Notes: a model not told the origin generated them from the letters alone. A DNA stretch of 20,519 nucleotides from a virus (IMGVR_UViG_3300007734_000442:1-20519); one strand, 5' to 3'. Positions 12,773 through 20,422 are shown, counted from the stretch's first letter. Numbers and translations: made by a program.

Positions 12773-13041
12773 GTGAAGAACTCACCACAAAGTTACACAA
12801 AGAGAAACCTTCCGAAGAGTTTAAGTTATGGTATGAAAGATTTTATTTACAAAGCCCTTCATTATGTGCATTAAAGTATGACGATGAAAAGATGTGGGAG
12901 GCATGGAAAGCGGGATATAAATTAGGTCGTGATAATGCTTATAAAAGAAAAGACATACCGCTTGAAACATTTACTATACCAAAAGAAAAACATATTCATA
13001 CAATGAATAAGGATACAGATGCCAAAACTAATAACGATTGA
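12769..13041 (+). CDS. Small phage protein, unknown (90 aa)
   Basis: ATG 12769 is chosen for the ATGA overlap; the longer TTG 12751 frame lacks a good site. The product is charged, with EFKLWYERFYLQSPSL and MWEAWKAGYKLGRDNA. The second phrase resembles a 'W-x-AW-x-AG' motif seen in many short uncharacterised phage proteins. Its last 23 bases overlap the DNA polymerase gene. Function unknown. Confidence 0.6.
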   Translation: MSEELTTKLHKEKPSEEFKLWYERFYLQSPSLCALKYDDEKMWEAWKAGYKLGRDNAYKRKDIPLETFTIPKEKHIHTMNKDTDAKTNND

Positions 13042-14845
13042 CTTCGAAACCTATTATGATAAAGAATATGGGTTAAAAAAGTTTACTACCGAAGAGTATA
13101 TACGTGATGATCGCTTTGAAACCATAGGAGTTGCAGTTAAATCTGATGGTGTAACCAAGTGGTGCACAGGCACACACGAAGAAATAAAAGCTTTTTTAGA
13201 CATGTTTGAAATGCATAAACATTTTGTGTTAGGACATAACATGAGATTTGATGCAGCCATTCTTTCATGGAAGTATGACATACACCCACTAGGTTTATTT
13301 GATACGATGAGTATGGCTCAAATCCTACATGGTTTAACTGAGTCAGTATCTTTAGCTAATCTATCTAAGTTATACAACTTAGGAGAGAAAGGCACAGAAG
13401 TATTAGATGCTTTAGGTAAAAGACGTGCAGATTTTACAGCAAGCGAAATGGGTGCATACGCTAAATATTGTATCAATGACGTAGAACTAACCTACGAATT
13501 ATTCACAGAGTTAAAAGATAAGTTTACTGCACCTGAAATGAAGCTTATTGATTTAACTATCCGTATGTTTACAGAACCTAAGTTAGAACTTAACAAAGGT
13601 TTATTAATTAAACATCTCCACGAAGTTAAAGACGCTAAAGAAAAACTACTAGCGTCAGTAGCCGTAGATAAAGAACTACTTATGAGTAACCCTAAGTTTG
13701 CTGAGTTACTTATTGAACAAGGTATCACACCCCCAACAAAAATTAGTGCAACCACAGGAAAGGAAACATATGCTTTTGCAAAGACTGATGAAGGATTTAA
13801 AGATTTATTGGATCATGAGAACCCATTTGTGCAAGCACTTGCTGCGGCGCGTATTGGCAATAAATCTACGCTCGAAGAAACCAGAACAGAAAACTTTATT
13901 TTAATAGCTAACAGGGGTAAGTTACCTGTTCCACTCAAGTATTCAGGGGCAGTCGTATCCCATCGATGGTCAGGCGTTGATGGGATTAACTTGCAAAACT
14001 TACCAAGAACCTCTGAGTTACGTCGTGCTATTTGTGCACCAAAAGGATATAAGTTAGTAGCATCAGACTTAAGTAATATTGAGTTAAGACTAGCCTATTG
14101 GTTTGCACAATCATATGGAAAGATACAGCAGATTAAAGATGGTATTGATTTATATAAACAATCAGCCGCCGATATTACAGGCACACCATATGATGAAGTA
14201 TCTAAAGACTTACGCTTTATATTTAAGGTAGTAAACTTATCAGGTATTTATGGTGTAGGTGCTAATAAGATGCACTCTATCTTAAAACAAGGTGGTGTTG
14301 AAAAAGACATACAAGAAGTTAAGAACATTGTGTATGCGTATCGTCGTGCTAATCCTGAATTGGTTGAAGCGTGGCAGGATGCAGGCACAATGTTGGAAAG
14401 TGTTCGTGCAGGACAAGTATATAAAATGGGTAATGGTGGCATCATCACAAGTGTTCCGCATGAAGGTATGATGAAACCTAATGGTATGATGTTAGGATTA
14501 CCTAACCTTCGTAAATTAAAAACAGAAACAGGTGAGTCTTGGGCATATGATAAGTTAATGGGAAGAACTATTATTCCTGAATATATTCACCCCTCTAAAA
14601 CATTTCAACGTTGCATACAGTCATTGGCTCGTGATATAATTGCAGAACAATTAATACAAGTATCGAAAAGGTATCCTGTCGTTATGACTGTGCATGATGA
14701 ACTTGTGATGTTGTGTAAAGAGGAAGAAGTAAATGAATGTAAATATTACGTTCAACAATGTATGACTACTGCTCCACATTGGTGTAGTGATTTACCACTA
14801 GGTTGTGAAATAGGTGTTGGCGATAATTACATGGATGCTAAGTAA
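13019..14845 (+). CDS. DNA polymerase family A with 3'-5' exonuclease
   Basis: Replicative phage DNA polymerase I-type enzyme, 608 residues. The N-terminal DEDD exonuclease shows IDFET (Asp8, Glu10), HNMRFDA (Asp78) and YCIND (Tyr150...Asp154). The polymerase has motif A VASDLSNIELR (catalytic Asp350), motif B RFIFKVVNLSGIYG (Arg399, Lys403, Tyr411) and motif C TVHDELV (His559-Asp560-Glu561). All catalytic residues are present, so it should proofread and synthesise DNA. The position equivalent to E. coli Phe762 is Leu407. No 5'-nuclease domain, as is usual for phage forms. ATG 13019 follows AAGGA within the previous gene. Confidence 0.95.
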   Translation: MPKLITIDFETYYDKEYGLKKFTTEEYIRDDRFETIGVAVKSDGVTKWCTGTHEEIKAFLDMFEMHKHFVLGHNMRFDAAILSWKYDIHPLGLFDTMSMAQILHGLTESVSLANLSKLYNLGEKGTEVLDALGKRRADFTASEMGAYAKYCINDVELTYELFTELKDKFTAPEMKLIDLTIRMFTEPKLELNKGLLIKHLHEVKDAKEKLLASVAVDKELLMSNPKFAELLIEQGITPPTKISATTGKETYAFAKTDEGFKDLLDHENPFVQALAAARIGNKSTLEETRTENFILIANRGKLPVPLKYSGAVVSHRWSGVDGINLQNLPRTSELRRAICAPKGYKLVASDLSNIELRLAYWFAQSYGKIQQIKDGIDLYKQSAADITGTPYDEVSKDLRFIFKVVNLSGIYGVGANKMHSILKQGGVEKDIQEVKNIVYAYRRANPELVEAWQDAGTMLESVRAGQVYKMGNGGIITSVPHEGMMKPNGMMLGLPNLRKLKTETGESWAYDKLMGRTIIPEYIHPSKTFQRCIQSLARDIIAEQLIQVSKRYPVVMTVHDELVMLCKEEEVNECKYYVQQCMTTAPHWCSDLPLGCEIGVGDNYMDAK

Positions 14846-15399
14846 TGTTTGAGTTGTTACCCTATAAACATACACTACATACAAAAAATGAAAGCGAAAT
14901 TCTTGTTAGATATGGTGTAACTATAGGTGGGCGGTTTTATGGATATACCACATACAAAATAGATAAACAAACAAGTGATAAGCTTTTAGAAATAATACCT
15001 AAAGATTATAGAAAAGATTTTGAACCCGCTCTTATATTTATAAATATAGAGAATGTAATTCCACATACTGATACAAAGATTAAAGCAGTCATTAATTTTT
15101 ATGTTGATACGGCAGAAGGTGTAACAAGTTTTCATAAAGTTAAAGAAGGTGTTGCCCCATATATTGAGAAACTACCTAATCAAACAGATGGTGCGTTATA
15201 TCAAGAAAAAGATTTAGATGTTATAGGTAAATTTAAAGCAGCATATGGTGACATATATGTATTAGACGTAAAGCAAATACATAGTGTAAAATGTAAACCT
15301 AATGCTATAAGAACTGCATATTGCTTAAAATCATATATACATAGTTATGATGATGTTTTAAAGATAGTAAAGGGAACATATGAAAAAGACTGCACGTAA
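14845..15399 (+). CDS. Probable 2-oxoglutarate/Fe(II) oxygenase (184 aa)
   Basis: It starts in a TAATG overlap with DNA polymerase. The spacing of conserved residues fits a 2OG-Fe(II) dioxygenase: HTD (His74, Asp76) as proximal iron ligands, a core INFYVDTAEGVTSFH, then DIYVLDVKQIHSV with distal His146, and Arg156 ten residues on as the 2-oxoglutarate anchor. Length suits a minimal double-stranded beta-helix domain. Such phage enzymes may hydroxylate proteins or nucleic-acid bases. Position next to the polymerase makes DNA or nucleotide modification worth considering, but this is inference. Not confirmed by any search. Confidence 0.6.
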   Translation: MFELLPYKHTLHTKNESEILVRYGVTIGGRFYGYTTYKIDKQTSDKLLEIIPKDYRKDFEPALIFINIENVIPHTDTKIKAVINFYVDTAEGVTSFHKVKEGVAPYIEKLPNQTDGALYQEKDLDVIGKFKAAYGDIYVLDVKQIHSVKCKPNAIRTAYCLKSYIHSYDDVLKIVKGTYEKDCT

Positions 15400-15565
15400 T
15401 GATGTAACAGGAGATTGGTTACAATCTAAACCTAATAATGAACAGTTTGAAAAAAACTTTGATTTAATTTTTAGAAAGAAAAAACCAAGCGATGATGTAT
15501 CTCCACACTTATATGAATATGAACTTAATAAATCAACAGGCGAAGTCCAAAAGAAAGAAGACTAA
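15380..15565 (+). CDS. Small hydrophilic protein, unknown (61 aa)
   Basis: ATG 15380 follows AAGGGAAC and overlaps the previous gene by 20 bases. The stop overlaps the nuclease start as TAATG. The product is very polar and probably extended (NNEQFEKNFDLIFRKKKPSDD, VQKKED). It may be an accessory protein to the following nuclease, but there is no direct evidence. Confidence 0.6.
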   Translation: MKKTARNDVTGDWLQSKPNNEQFEKNFDLIFRKKKPSDDVSPHLYEYELNKSTGEVQKKED

Positions 15566-16239
15566 TGGCTGAATTTAAAACGTGGTCTTATTCAAGTGCT
15601 ACCACATTTGAAAAATGTCCCAAACAATACTATCATCTGTATGTAGCAAAAGATATTAAGCAAGACCCGAATACAGAACATTTTCTTTATGGTAACGAAG
15701 TTCACAAAGCTTGTGAGTTATATGTTAAGAACGCAACTCCTTTGCCTGATAAGTTTAATATGTTTCAACCTACACTTGACAAATTAATTTCTATTCCAGG
15801 TGATAAATATTGCGAATATAAATTAGGATTGACAAAAGATTTAGAACCATGTGATTTTTTTGCATCTAATGTTTGGTGGCGTGGGGTAATAGATTTACTT
15901 GTTGTCAATCCCGAAACTAAATTAGCTACCTTGATTGATTATAAGACAGGCAAGTCAAGTCAATATGCCGATACTAGACAGTTATCTTTATTTAGTGTAG
16001 CTATATTTAAACACTTTCCTGATATGCAAAAAGTCAAGTCTGGTTTAGTATTTTTAGTAAGTAAAGAAATATTAAAAGAGGACTACACAGTTGACAAAGT
16101 AGATGAAATGTTTGAAGAATGGGGTAAAATAACATATAGGATAGATGCCGCTCATAAGTCAGGAACTTTTAATGCAGTCCCTAATTTTGCATGTAGGAAG
16201 TTCTGTCCCGTTCAATCATGTTCACATTGGGGAAAATAA
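15565..16239 (+). CDS. Cas4/RecB-like PD-(D/E)XK nuclease with Fe-S Cys
   Basis: A 224-residue PD-(D/E)XK exonuclease-like protein. Motifs in order: SATTFEKCPKQYY with Cys18, GNEVHKACE (His47), WWRGVIDLL (Asp110), TLIDYKTGK (Asp125, Lys127), and RQLSLFS (Gln139). The C-terminal CRKFCPVQSC (Cys210, Cys214, Cys219) with Cys18 gives the four-cysteine arrangement of Fe-S-containing Cas4/AddB-type nucleases. It probably resects DNA in phage recombination or replication, together with the helicase and polymerase encoded alongside. It starts in a TAATG overlap. There is no CRISPR array in the window, so a CRISPR role is not suggested. Confidence 0.85.
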   Translation: MAEFKTWSYSSATTFEKCPKQYYHLYVAKDIKQDPNTEHFLYGNEVHKACELYVKNATPLPDKFNMFQPTLDKLISIPGDKYCEYKLGLTKDLEPCDFFASNVWWRGVIDLLVVNPETKLATLIDYKTGKSSQYADTRQLSLFSVAIFKHFPDMQKVKSGLVFLVSKEILKEDYTVDKVDEMFEEWGKITYRIDAAHKSGTFNAVPNFACRKFCPVQSCSHWGK

Positions 16240-16508
16240 TGGCAAGAGATTATCAAAAAGAAAACGAATACAAAGCACAACCTGATCAAATTAAAAAACG
16301 TGTTGCTAGAAATAAAGCTAGACGAATGATGATGAAAGCTGGTAAAGTGCATAAGGGTGATGGTAAAGATGTAGACCATATCATTCCTCTTAGTAAAGGT
16401 GGGGCTAATACACCAAGCAATATGAGAATTAAAAGTAAGAGTGCGAACAGTTCGTTCCCACGAAATAGTGATGGTTCATTAAAGAAAAACGTAACTAAGA
16501 AAAAATAA
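16239..16508 (+). CDS. Small HNH endonuclease-like protein (89 aa)
   Basis: ATG 16239 (TAATG overlap with the nuclease stop) is preferred to the in-frame ATG 16218. The N-terminal half is strongly basic. The core is DVDHIIPLSKGGANTPSNMRIKSKSANSSF (residues about 45-74), the His-Me finger HNH pattern: Asp-His, then GG-x-N and N-x-R. Very similar short HNH proteins occur in marine phages next to replication nucleases. It likely nicks or cuts DNA, as a free-standing homing-type nuclease or a replication/packaging factor. A structured intergenic stretch follows. Confidence 0.8.
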   Translation: MARDYQKENEYKAQPDQIKKRVARNKARRMMMKAGKVHKGDGKDVDHIIPLSKGGANTPSNMRIKSKSANSSFPRNSDGSLKKNVTKKK

Positions 16509-16661
16509 GTTTCGCAACGCAAGGCGTGAGTGCGTAAAAACCACGTCAGTTAACAATAGAAGCTTTCAGTAAAGCCTTTCGATCTATGTGTTAACACTGC
16601 AGTGTGTAGACGTGTCACTACCTCTCTCGGTGGCACGTCTATTTTTATCTAGGAGATTGCA
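16509..16661 (+). ncRNA. Candidate structured RNA between HNH and helicase genes
   Basis: This 153-base gap can fold almost throughout. CGCA-ACGC/GCGT-TGCG form a bulged stem (16513-16534). GTTAACA-ATAGA (16549-16560) pairs with TCTAT-TGTTAAC (16583-16595, one bulged G) and encloses a small GCTTT/AAAGC hairpin (16562-16575). ACACTGCAGTGT is a perfect palindrome (16594-16605). A 12-bp terminator-type stem closes the region. No clear promoter is seen inside. It could be a processed small RNA, a 5' regulatory leader for the helicase, or just a terminator region. I recognise no known riboswitch or tRNA. Confidence 0.45.
16607..16646 (+). terminator. Intrinsic terminator or attenuator before the helicase gene
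   Basis: TAGACGTGTCAC (16607-16618) pairs with GTGGCACGTCTA (16630-16641), 12 bp with one G-U pair, with an 11-base loop and a following TTTTT run. This is a strong rho-independent terminator by appearance. It lies just 4 bases before the AGGAG site of the downstream TTG-started gene, with no promoter seen between, which suggests conditional read-through. Confidence 0.75.
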
Positions 16662-18224
16662 TTGGAAGTGTATAAAGATAAGGCGTTGATTGTTAATACA
16701 AAACGTCCAGAAATTATTTTAAATAAGATACCTAAAAGTAAAATCATAAAAACTTATGATAATGGTGTCACACAAGTAGCTGTTAATTGGGGCTTAGATG
16801 AAGTCTTAACACTATCTGATATGAAGGTTAAAAATCCACCTTCTCCCATAACACGTGACTACGACTTCCCAGGTATACATAAACCTTTTGATCATCAAAA
16901 AACCACTGCTGAATTTTTATCAGCACACAAACGTGCATATTGTTTGAGTGAAGCAGGCACAGGGAAAACATCAGCAGTTATATGGGCTGCCGATTATCTT
17001 ATGAAAGTAGGTAAGATAAGACGTATGTTAGTAGTGTGCCCACTATCTATTATGCAAGCAGCATGGCAATCAGATTTTTTTAAAACAGCTATGCATAGAT
17101 CAGTAGGTATTGCTCATGGTAATGCTGAAAAGCGCAAGAAAGTATTTGCAGAAAATACAGACGTAGTTATAATTAACTATGACGGTATAGAAATAGTAGA
17201 GAAAGAAATTAAATCTGGCGGTTTTGATTTAATAGTTGTCGATGAGGCTAACTATGTCAAGACTGTCACAACACGTCGCTGGAAGTCACTAAACCGTGTT
17301 CTAACTCCTAACACATGGTTATGGCTTATGACAGGAACACCCGCTGCTCAATCACCAGCTGACGCATATGGACTGGCTAGACTTGTGAACCCCGCATCCG
17401 TTCCAAAATATGCAGGAACTTTTAAGGATATGGTAATGCAGAAAGTCAGCCAGTTCACCTGGGTGCCTAGATTTAACGCACAAGATATAGTATTTAAAAC
17501 ATTACAACCCGCCATTCGTTATACCAAAGACGAATGTTTAGATTTACCTGATGTGCTATACACAACTCGTGAAGTTCCTCTTACTCCTCAACAAGATAAA
17601 TATTATAAGAAGTTTAAAAAAGATAGATTTATGCAAGCTGGAGGAGAAGATATTACAGCGGTTACTGCAGGTGTAGTCTTAACAAAACTCTTACAAGTAA
17701 GTGCAGGGGCAGTATATTCAGATACAGGCGAAGTTATTGAGTTTGATATATCTAATCGCATGACTGCTCTCAAAGAAATTATAGATGAAGCAAGTCATAA
17801 AGTTATTGTGTTTTGTCCTTTCCGTCACAGTATAGAAAAAATACTTACAGAGTTACACAAAGATAAAATTACATGTGCTGCCATACATGGTGATGTATCT
17901 ATGAATGTTCGCACAGATATATTTAAAAACTTCCAAGAAAAGAAAGACCCACAAGTATTGGTAATACAACCTCAAGCTGCATCACATGGAGTTACACTCC
18001 ACGCAGCTAACGTAGTTGTGTTTTGGTCACCTGTTATGTCAGTTGAAACATACATACAGTGTTGTGCACGTATGGATAGAGCAGGACAAAAAAATAAAAT
18101 GACTGTGGTTCATCTACAAGGTAGTCCTGTTGAAAAAAGAATCTATTCAATGCTTCAAAATAAAATTGATAATCATGTTAAATTAGTTGATCTTTATAAA
18201 GAGGAGTTTGAAGATGGCGCATAA
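16662..18224 (+). CDS. SNF2-type DEAD-like helicase
   Basis: Superfamily 2 helicase/translocase of 520 residues. Visible motifs: Q motif FDHQKTTAEFL (Gln79), Walker A EAGTGKTS (Gly99-Thr103), Ia VVCPLSIMQAAW, Walker B VVDEAN (Asp194-Glu195), III LMTGTPAAQSPAD, IV IVFCPFRHS, and V/VI QAASHGVTLHAANVVVFW then QCCARMDRAGQ. DEAN replaces the more usual DEAH. It probably remodels DNA-protein complexes or forks during phage replication. The start is TTG 16662 because AGGAG (16651-16655) is well placed and the next in-frame ATG would remove about 53 residues. Expression may depend on read-through of the terminator just upstream. Confidence 0.92.
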   Translation: MEVYKDKALIVNTKRPEIILNKIPKSKIIKTYDNGVTQVAVNWGLDEVLTLSDMKVKNPPSPITRDYDFPGIHKPFDHQKTTAEFLSAHKRAYCLSEAGTGKTSAVIWAADYLMKVGKIRRMLVVCPLSIMQAAWQSDFFKTAMHRSVGIAHGNAEKRKKVFAENTDVVIINYDGIEIVEKEIKSGGFDLIVVDEANYVKTVTTRRWKSLNRVLTPNTWLWLMTGTPAAQSPADAYGLARLVNPASVPKYAGTFKDMVMQKVSQFTWVPRFNAQDIVFKTLQPAIRYTKDECLDLPDVLYTTREVPLTPQQDKYYKKFKKDRFMQAGGEDITAVTAGVVLTKLLQVSAGAVYSDTGEVIEFDISNRMTALKEIIDEASHKVIVFCPFRHSIEKILTELHKDKITCAAIHGDVSMNVRTDIFKNFQEKKDPQVLVIQPQAASHGVTLHAANVVVFWSPVMSVETYIQCCARMDRAGQKNKMTVVHLQGSPVEKRIYSMLQNKIDNHVKLVDLYKEEFEDGA

Positions 18225-18759
18225 AGACCCTGAAAAAGCAAAACAATATCAAAAAGAATGGTATCAAAAAAATAAAGACTTAGTAAAAGCACAGCACAAA
18301 CAATATTATGAAGAAAATAAAGATCAAGTATTAACAAGACTTAGAAAATATAGAAAAAGTTTAGGTGATGCATATAAAGAATATCAAAAAGAAAGAACTA
18401 CTGTTTATAGACAAAAAAACCCTATAAGAAGTATGTATGTGTTAATAAAATCCCGTGCTAAAAAACATAATATTGAGTTTAATTTAGATATAGAAGACTT
18501 AATCATTCCTGATAAATGCCCCGTATTAAATATCCCAATTTTTAGAGAGGCTATAAAAGGAGGTAAAAGAGGCCCTAAAACTAATTCCCCATCACTTGAT
18601 AGGATAAATAATAATAGAGGCTATGTTAAAGGAAACATACAAGTTATAAGTCATAGGGCTAATACAATGAAAGGTAATGCCACACCTGAAGAATTATTAC
18701 AATTTGCCTTTTGGGTAATACTTACTTATGGATATTTAATTGATCAAAAATATAGTTGA
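18214..18759 (+). CDS. HNH-type endonuclease, free-standing (181 aa)
   Basis: ATG 18214 follows GAGGAG (18201-18206), and the start overlaps the end of the helicase gene. The N-terminal ~80 residues are Lys/Tyr/Gln-rich with repeated 'YQKEWYQKNKD / QYYEENKDQV / EYQKERTT' units, a putative DNA-binding arm. The C-terminal part has KCPVLNIPIF, then SLDRINNNRGYVKGNIQVISHRANTMKGNATPEEL, the pattern of a common phage His-Me finger endonuclease. It is very AT-rich, as expected of mobile homing-type genes. Its stop codon overlaps the -35 box of the next promoter. Confidence 0.82.
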   Translation: MAHKDPEKAKQYQKEWYQKNKDLVKAQHKQYYEENKDQVLTRLRKYRKSLGDAYKEYQKERTTVYRQKNPIRSMYVLIKSRAKKHNIEFNLDIEDLIIPDKCPVLNIPIFREAIKGGKRGPKTNSPSLDRINNNRGYVKGNIQVISHRANTMKGNATPEELLQFAFWVILTYGYLIDQKYS

Positions 18760-18783
18760 CATTGTAAATAAGTGTGCTATACT
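18756..18783 (+). promoter_or_regulatory. Sigma70-type promoter with extended -10
   Basis: TTGACA (18756-18761) and TATACT (18778-18783) are 16 bases apart, with TG at 18775-18776 before the -10. TTGACATTGTAAA shares its first ten bases with the operator-bearing promoter at 4499 but lacks the second palindrome half. It reads into the gene at 18813. Confidence 0.82.
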
Positions 18784-18812
18784 GTTATCCTTAGTTATTG
18801 AAAGGAGTAAAT

Positions 18813-19220
18813 GTGGAATTAGATGATAATAAGATTGAGAAGCTAATGCAGGCTTCTGTCAATATGCGAGAAAAAATTGATGAGTTAGAAAAACAAATCT
18901 CTGAAATTAAAGTGCAAAGAGATAAAGTTGATATGGCTCTTAATGAAGCATGCAGAACTTTAAATGTAACTAGTTTAAAAACTAAAGTAGGAACATTATC
19001 AAGAACACTTAAAACTAGATATTGGTCAAGCGATTGGCCTAGTATGTATGAGTTTATATTAGAAAATAAGTTACCAGAATTCTTTGAAAAAAGATTGGTG
19101 CAGTCAGCAGTAAAAGAATATTTAGAATTAAATCCAGACAAAGCACCGCCAGGATTACAAGCAACAAGTGAATACACAGTAAGAATAACTAAAAGTAGAG
19201 AAAATAAGGAGAATGTATGA
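18813..19220 (+). CDS. Coiled-coil protein, unknown (135 aa)
   Basis: First gene after the promoter at 18756. GTG 18813 is chosen because AAGGAG (18802-18807) is 5 bases upstream. An in-frame TTG at 18798 precedes that site, and the overlapping ATG 18811 is out of frame. Residues about 5-50 (MQASVNMREKIDELEKQISEIKVQRDKVD) have heptad spacing and should form a coiled coil. The middle has WSSDWPSMYEFILENKLPEFFEK, and the end PPGLQATSEYTVRITKS. It overlaps the SSB-like gene by 4 bases (ATGA), implying a joint role in DNA metabolism. Not recognised. Confidence 0.7.
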   Translation: MELDDNKIEKLMQASVNMREKIDELEKQISEIKVQRDKVDMALNEACRTLNVTSLKTKVGTLSRTLKTRYWSSDWPSMYEFILENKLPEFFEKRLVQSAVKEYLELNPDKAPPGLQATSEYTVRITKSRENKENV

Positions 19221-20128
19221 GCACAGATTTAGATGTATTTGGTAGCACCGCAGTAGCAACACACACTCGTCGTGATGATGGCTTCACTGCAAATATAACA
19301 GGCAGTTCAGTTACTGCTAAACGTATTTCTATACGAGGTGGTAAGTTTAGATTAATGGTTAATGGTAAAGAAGTTGAGAAGTCTAATCAAGACGCACTTG
19401 ACGTAGTTATTGTTAATGCATCACCACATGTGCACAGAATGTATTTCTCTAAAGCATATGTGCCAGGTGAGAAGATGCCTCCACCAACATGTTGGACATC
19501 TGATAGTCAAAAACCTGATGAGGCAGTAGTAGAGAAACAAGCTGAAACATGTTTGGCATGTCCACAAAATATCAAGGGTTCAGGCGCTAACGGAACAAAA
19601 GCATGTCGATTTAGTAGACGTATTGCTGTAGTTCGTGCTGATGATATGAATGGTGATGTTTATCAAATGACTTTACCTGCACAATCTATCTTTGGTAATG
19701 GAACAAAAGACTGCAAGCCTTTACATGAATATACAGATTATGTTCGTGCTAATGGTGAAAACTTAATGTCTGTAGTATCAAGAGTTTCTTTTGATGAAGA
19801 CTCATCAAGCACTAAGATTGGTTTTAAAGCTATTAAACGTTTGTCAGATGAAGAGTATGCAGTATGTTCAGCTAAATCAACTTCAGAAGAAGCTAAACGT
19901 GCAATCACTTTGACAGTTAATGTTAATAAAGAAGATGATGGTGAAGAGTTTGAAACAAAAAAACAACAACCTATCTCTAGACCTGTAGAACCTCCTACTC
20001 CTAAAGTAGAAGATGATATTCCAGAGCCTACAGTTCGGGTAGCAGAAAAACCTGCACCTGCACCTACAACACCAAAGATTGATCAAGGTGATGTTAGTTT
20101 AGACGACTTAGTATCAGATTGGACATAA
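19217..20128 (+). CDS. Probable ssDNA-binding protein-like (303 aa)
   Basis: ATG 19217 follows AAGGAG. The likely folded domain spans residues 20-210: RISIRGGKFRLMVNGKEV, DVVIVNASPHVHRMYF, then a Cys cluster PTCWTSD, ETCLACPQN and KACRFSRR resembling a zinc site, then VYQMTLPAQSIFG. A Pro-rich low-complexity linker follows, and an acidic C-terminal tip DVSLDDLVSDWT with an aromatic near the end, like SSB and T7 gp2.5-type tails. Similar phage proteins are seen beside polymerases. ssDNA binding is inferred from the tail, layout and neighbours, not from a recognised OB fold. Confidence 0.6.
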   Translation: MSTDLDVFGSTAVATHTRRDDGFTANITGSSVTAKRISIRGGKFRLMVNGKEVEKSNQDALDVVIVNASPHVHRMYFSKAYVPGEKMPPPTCWTSDSQKPDEAVVEKQAETCLACPQNIKGSGANGTKACRFSRRIAVVRADDMNGDVYQMTLPAQSIFGNGTKDCKPLHEYTDYVRANGENLMSVVSRVSFDEDSSSTKIGFKAIKRLSDEEYAVCSAKSTSEEAKRAITLTVNVNKEDDGEEFETKKQQPISRPVEPPTPKVEDDIPEPTVRVAEKPAPAPTTPKIDQGDVSLDDLVSDWT

Positions 20129-20129
20129 C

Positions 20130-20360
20130 ATGCGGGGTTACTCACAAAACATAATTGAGATTAATAAAAAAGCCAAAGAGTCAACAGGCACATTATTGGG
20201 GCAATTATGCATATCATTAAAATACCCCGTGAGTCAAGTAGCGAAAGAACTTAACGTATCAAGGCAAACAGTGTATGATTGGTTCTCTGGTATTACAAAA
20301 CCATCAAAACATATTGAGCCAAAAATAGTAGAGTTAATTGCTAAAATAAAACTCAATTAA
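20130..20360 (+). CDS. Small HTH (XRE/Cro-like) DNA-binding protein (76 aa)
   Basis: ATG 20130 lies 1 base after the previous stop without a strong ribosome-binding site, suggesting coupled translation. Residues about 33-62 (YPVSQVAKELNVSRQTVYDWFSG) are a clear helix-turn-helix, with basic surroundings and a helical C-terminus (EPKIVELIAKI). Cro/CI-type regulators of this size bind palindromic operators, so it is a candidate for the TTGACA-associated palindromes at 727 and 4498. The link is inference. A terminator follows. Confidence 0.75.
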   Translation: MRGYSQNIIEINKKAKESTGTLLGQLCISLKYPVSQVAKELNVSRQTVYDWFSGITKPSKHIEPKIVELIAKIKLN

Positions 20361-20366
20361 GTATAT

Positions 20367-20395
20367 TGGGGCTGTAACAAGCCCCACCCTATTTT
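20367..20395 (+). terminator. Probable intrinsic terminator after the HTH gene
   Basis: TGGGGCT (20367-20373) and AGCCCCA (20380-20386) form a perfect 7-bp GC-rich stem with a 6-base loop, followed by CCCTATTTT. The T-run is short and broken by three C, so it may be a leaky terminator closing the 18756 unit. Confidence 0.6.
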
Positions 20396-20422
20396 AGTAG
20401 CACAACATATTTCGAGAGAATA

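Noticed and set aside
15565-16239. Cas4 as evidence of a CRISPR system
   Set aside because: There is no repeat array or other cas gene. Cas4/RecB-like nucleases are common phage recombination enzymes.
16509-16606. tRNA gene in the structured gap
   Set aside because: No acceptor stem, T-arm consensus or CCA-proximal pattern could be laid out over the stems.
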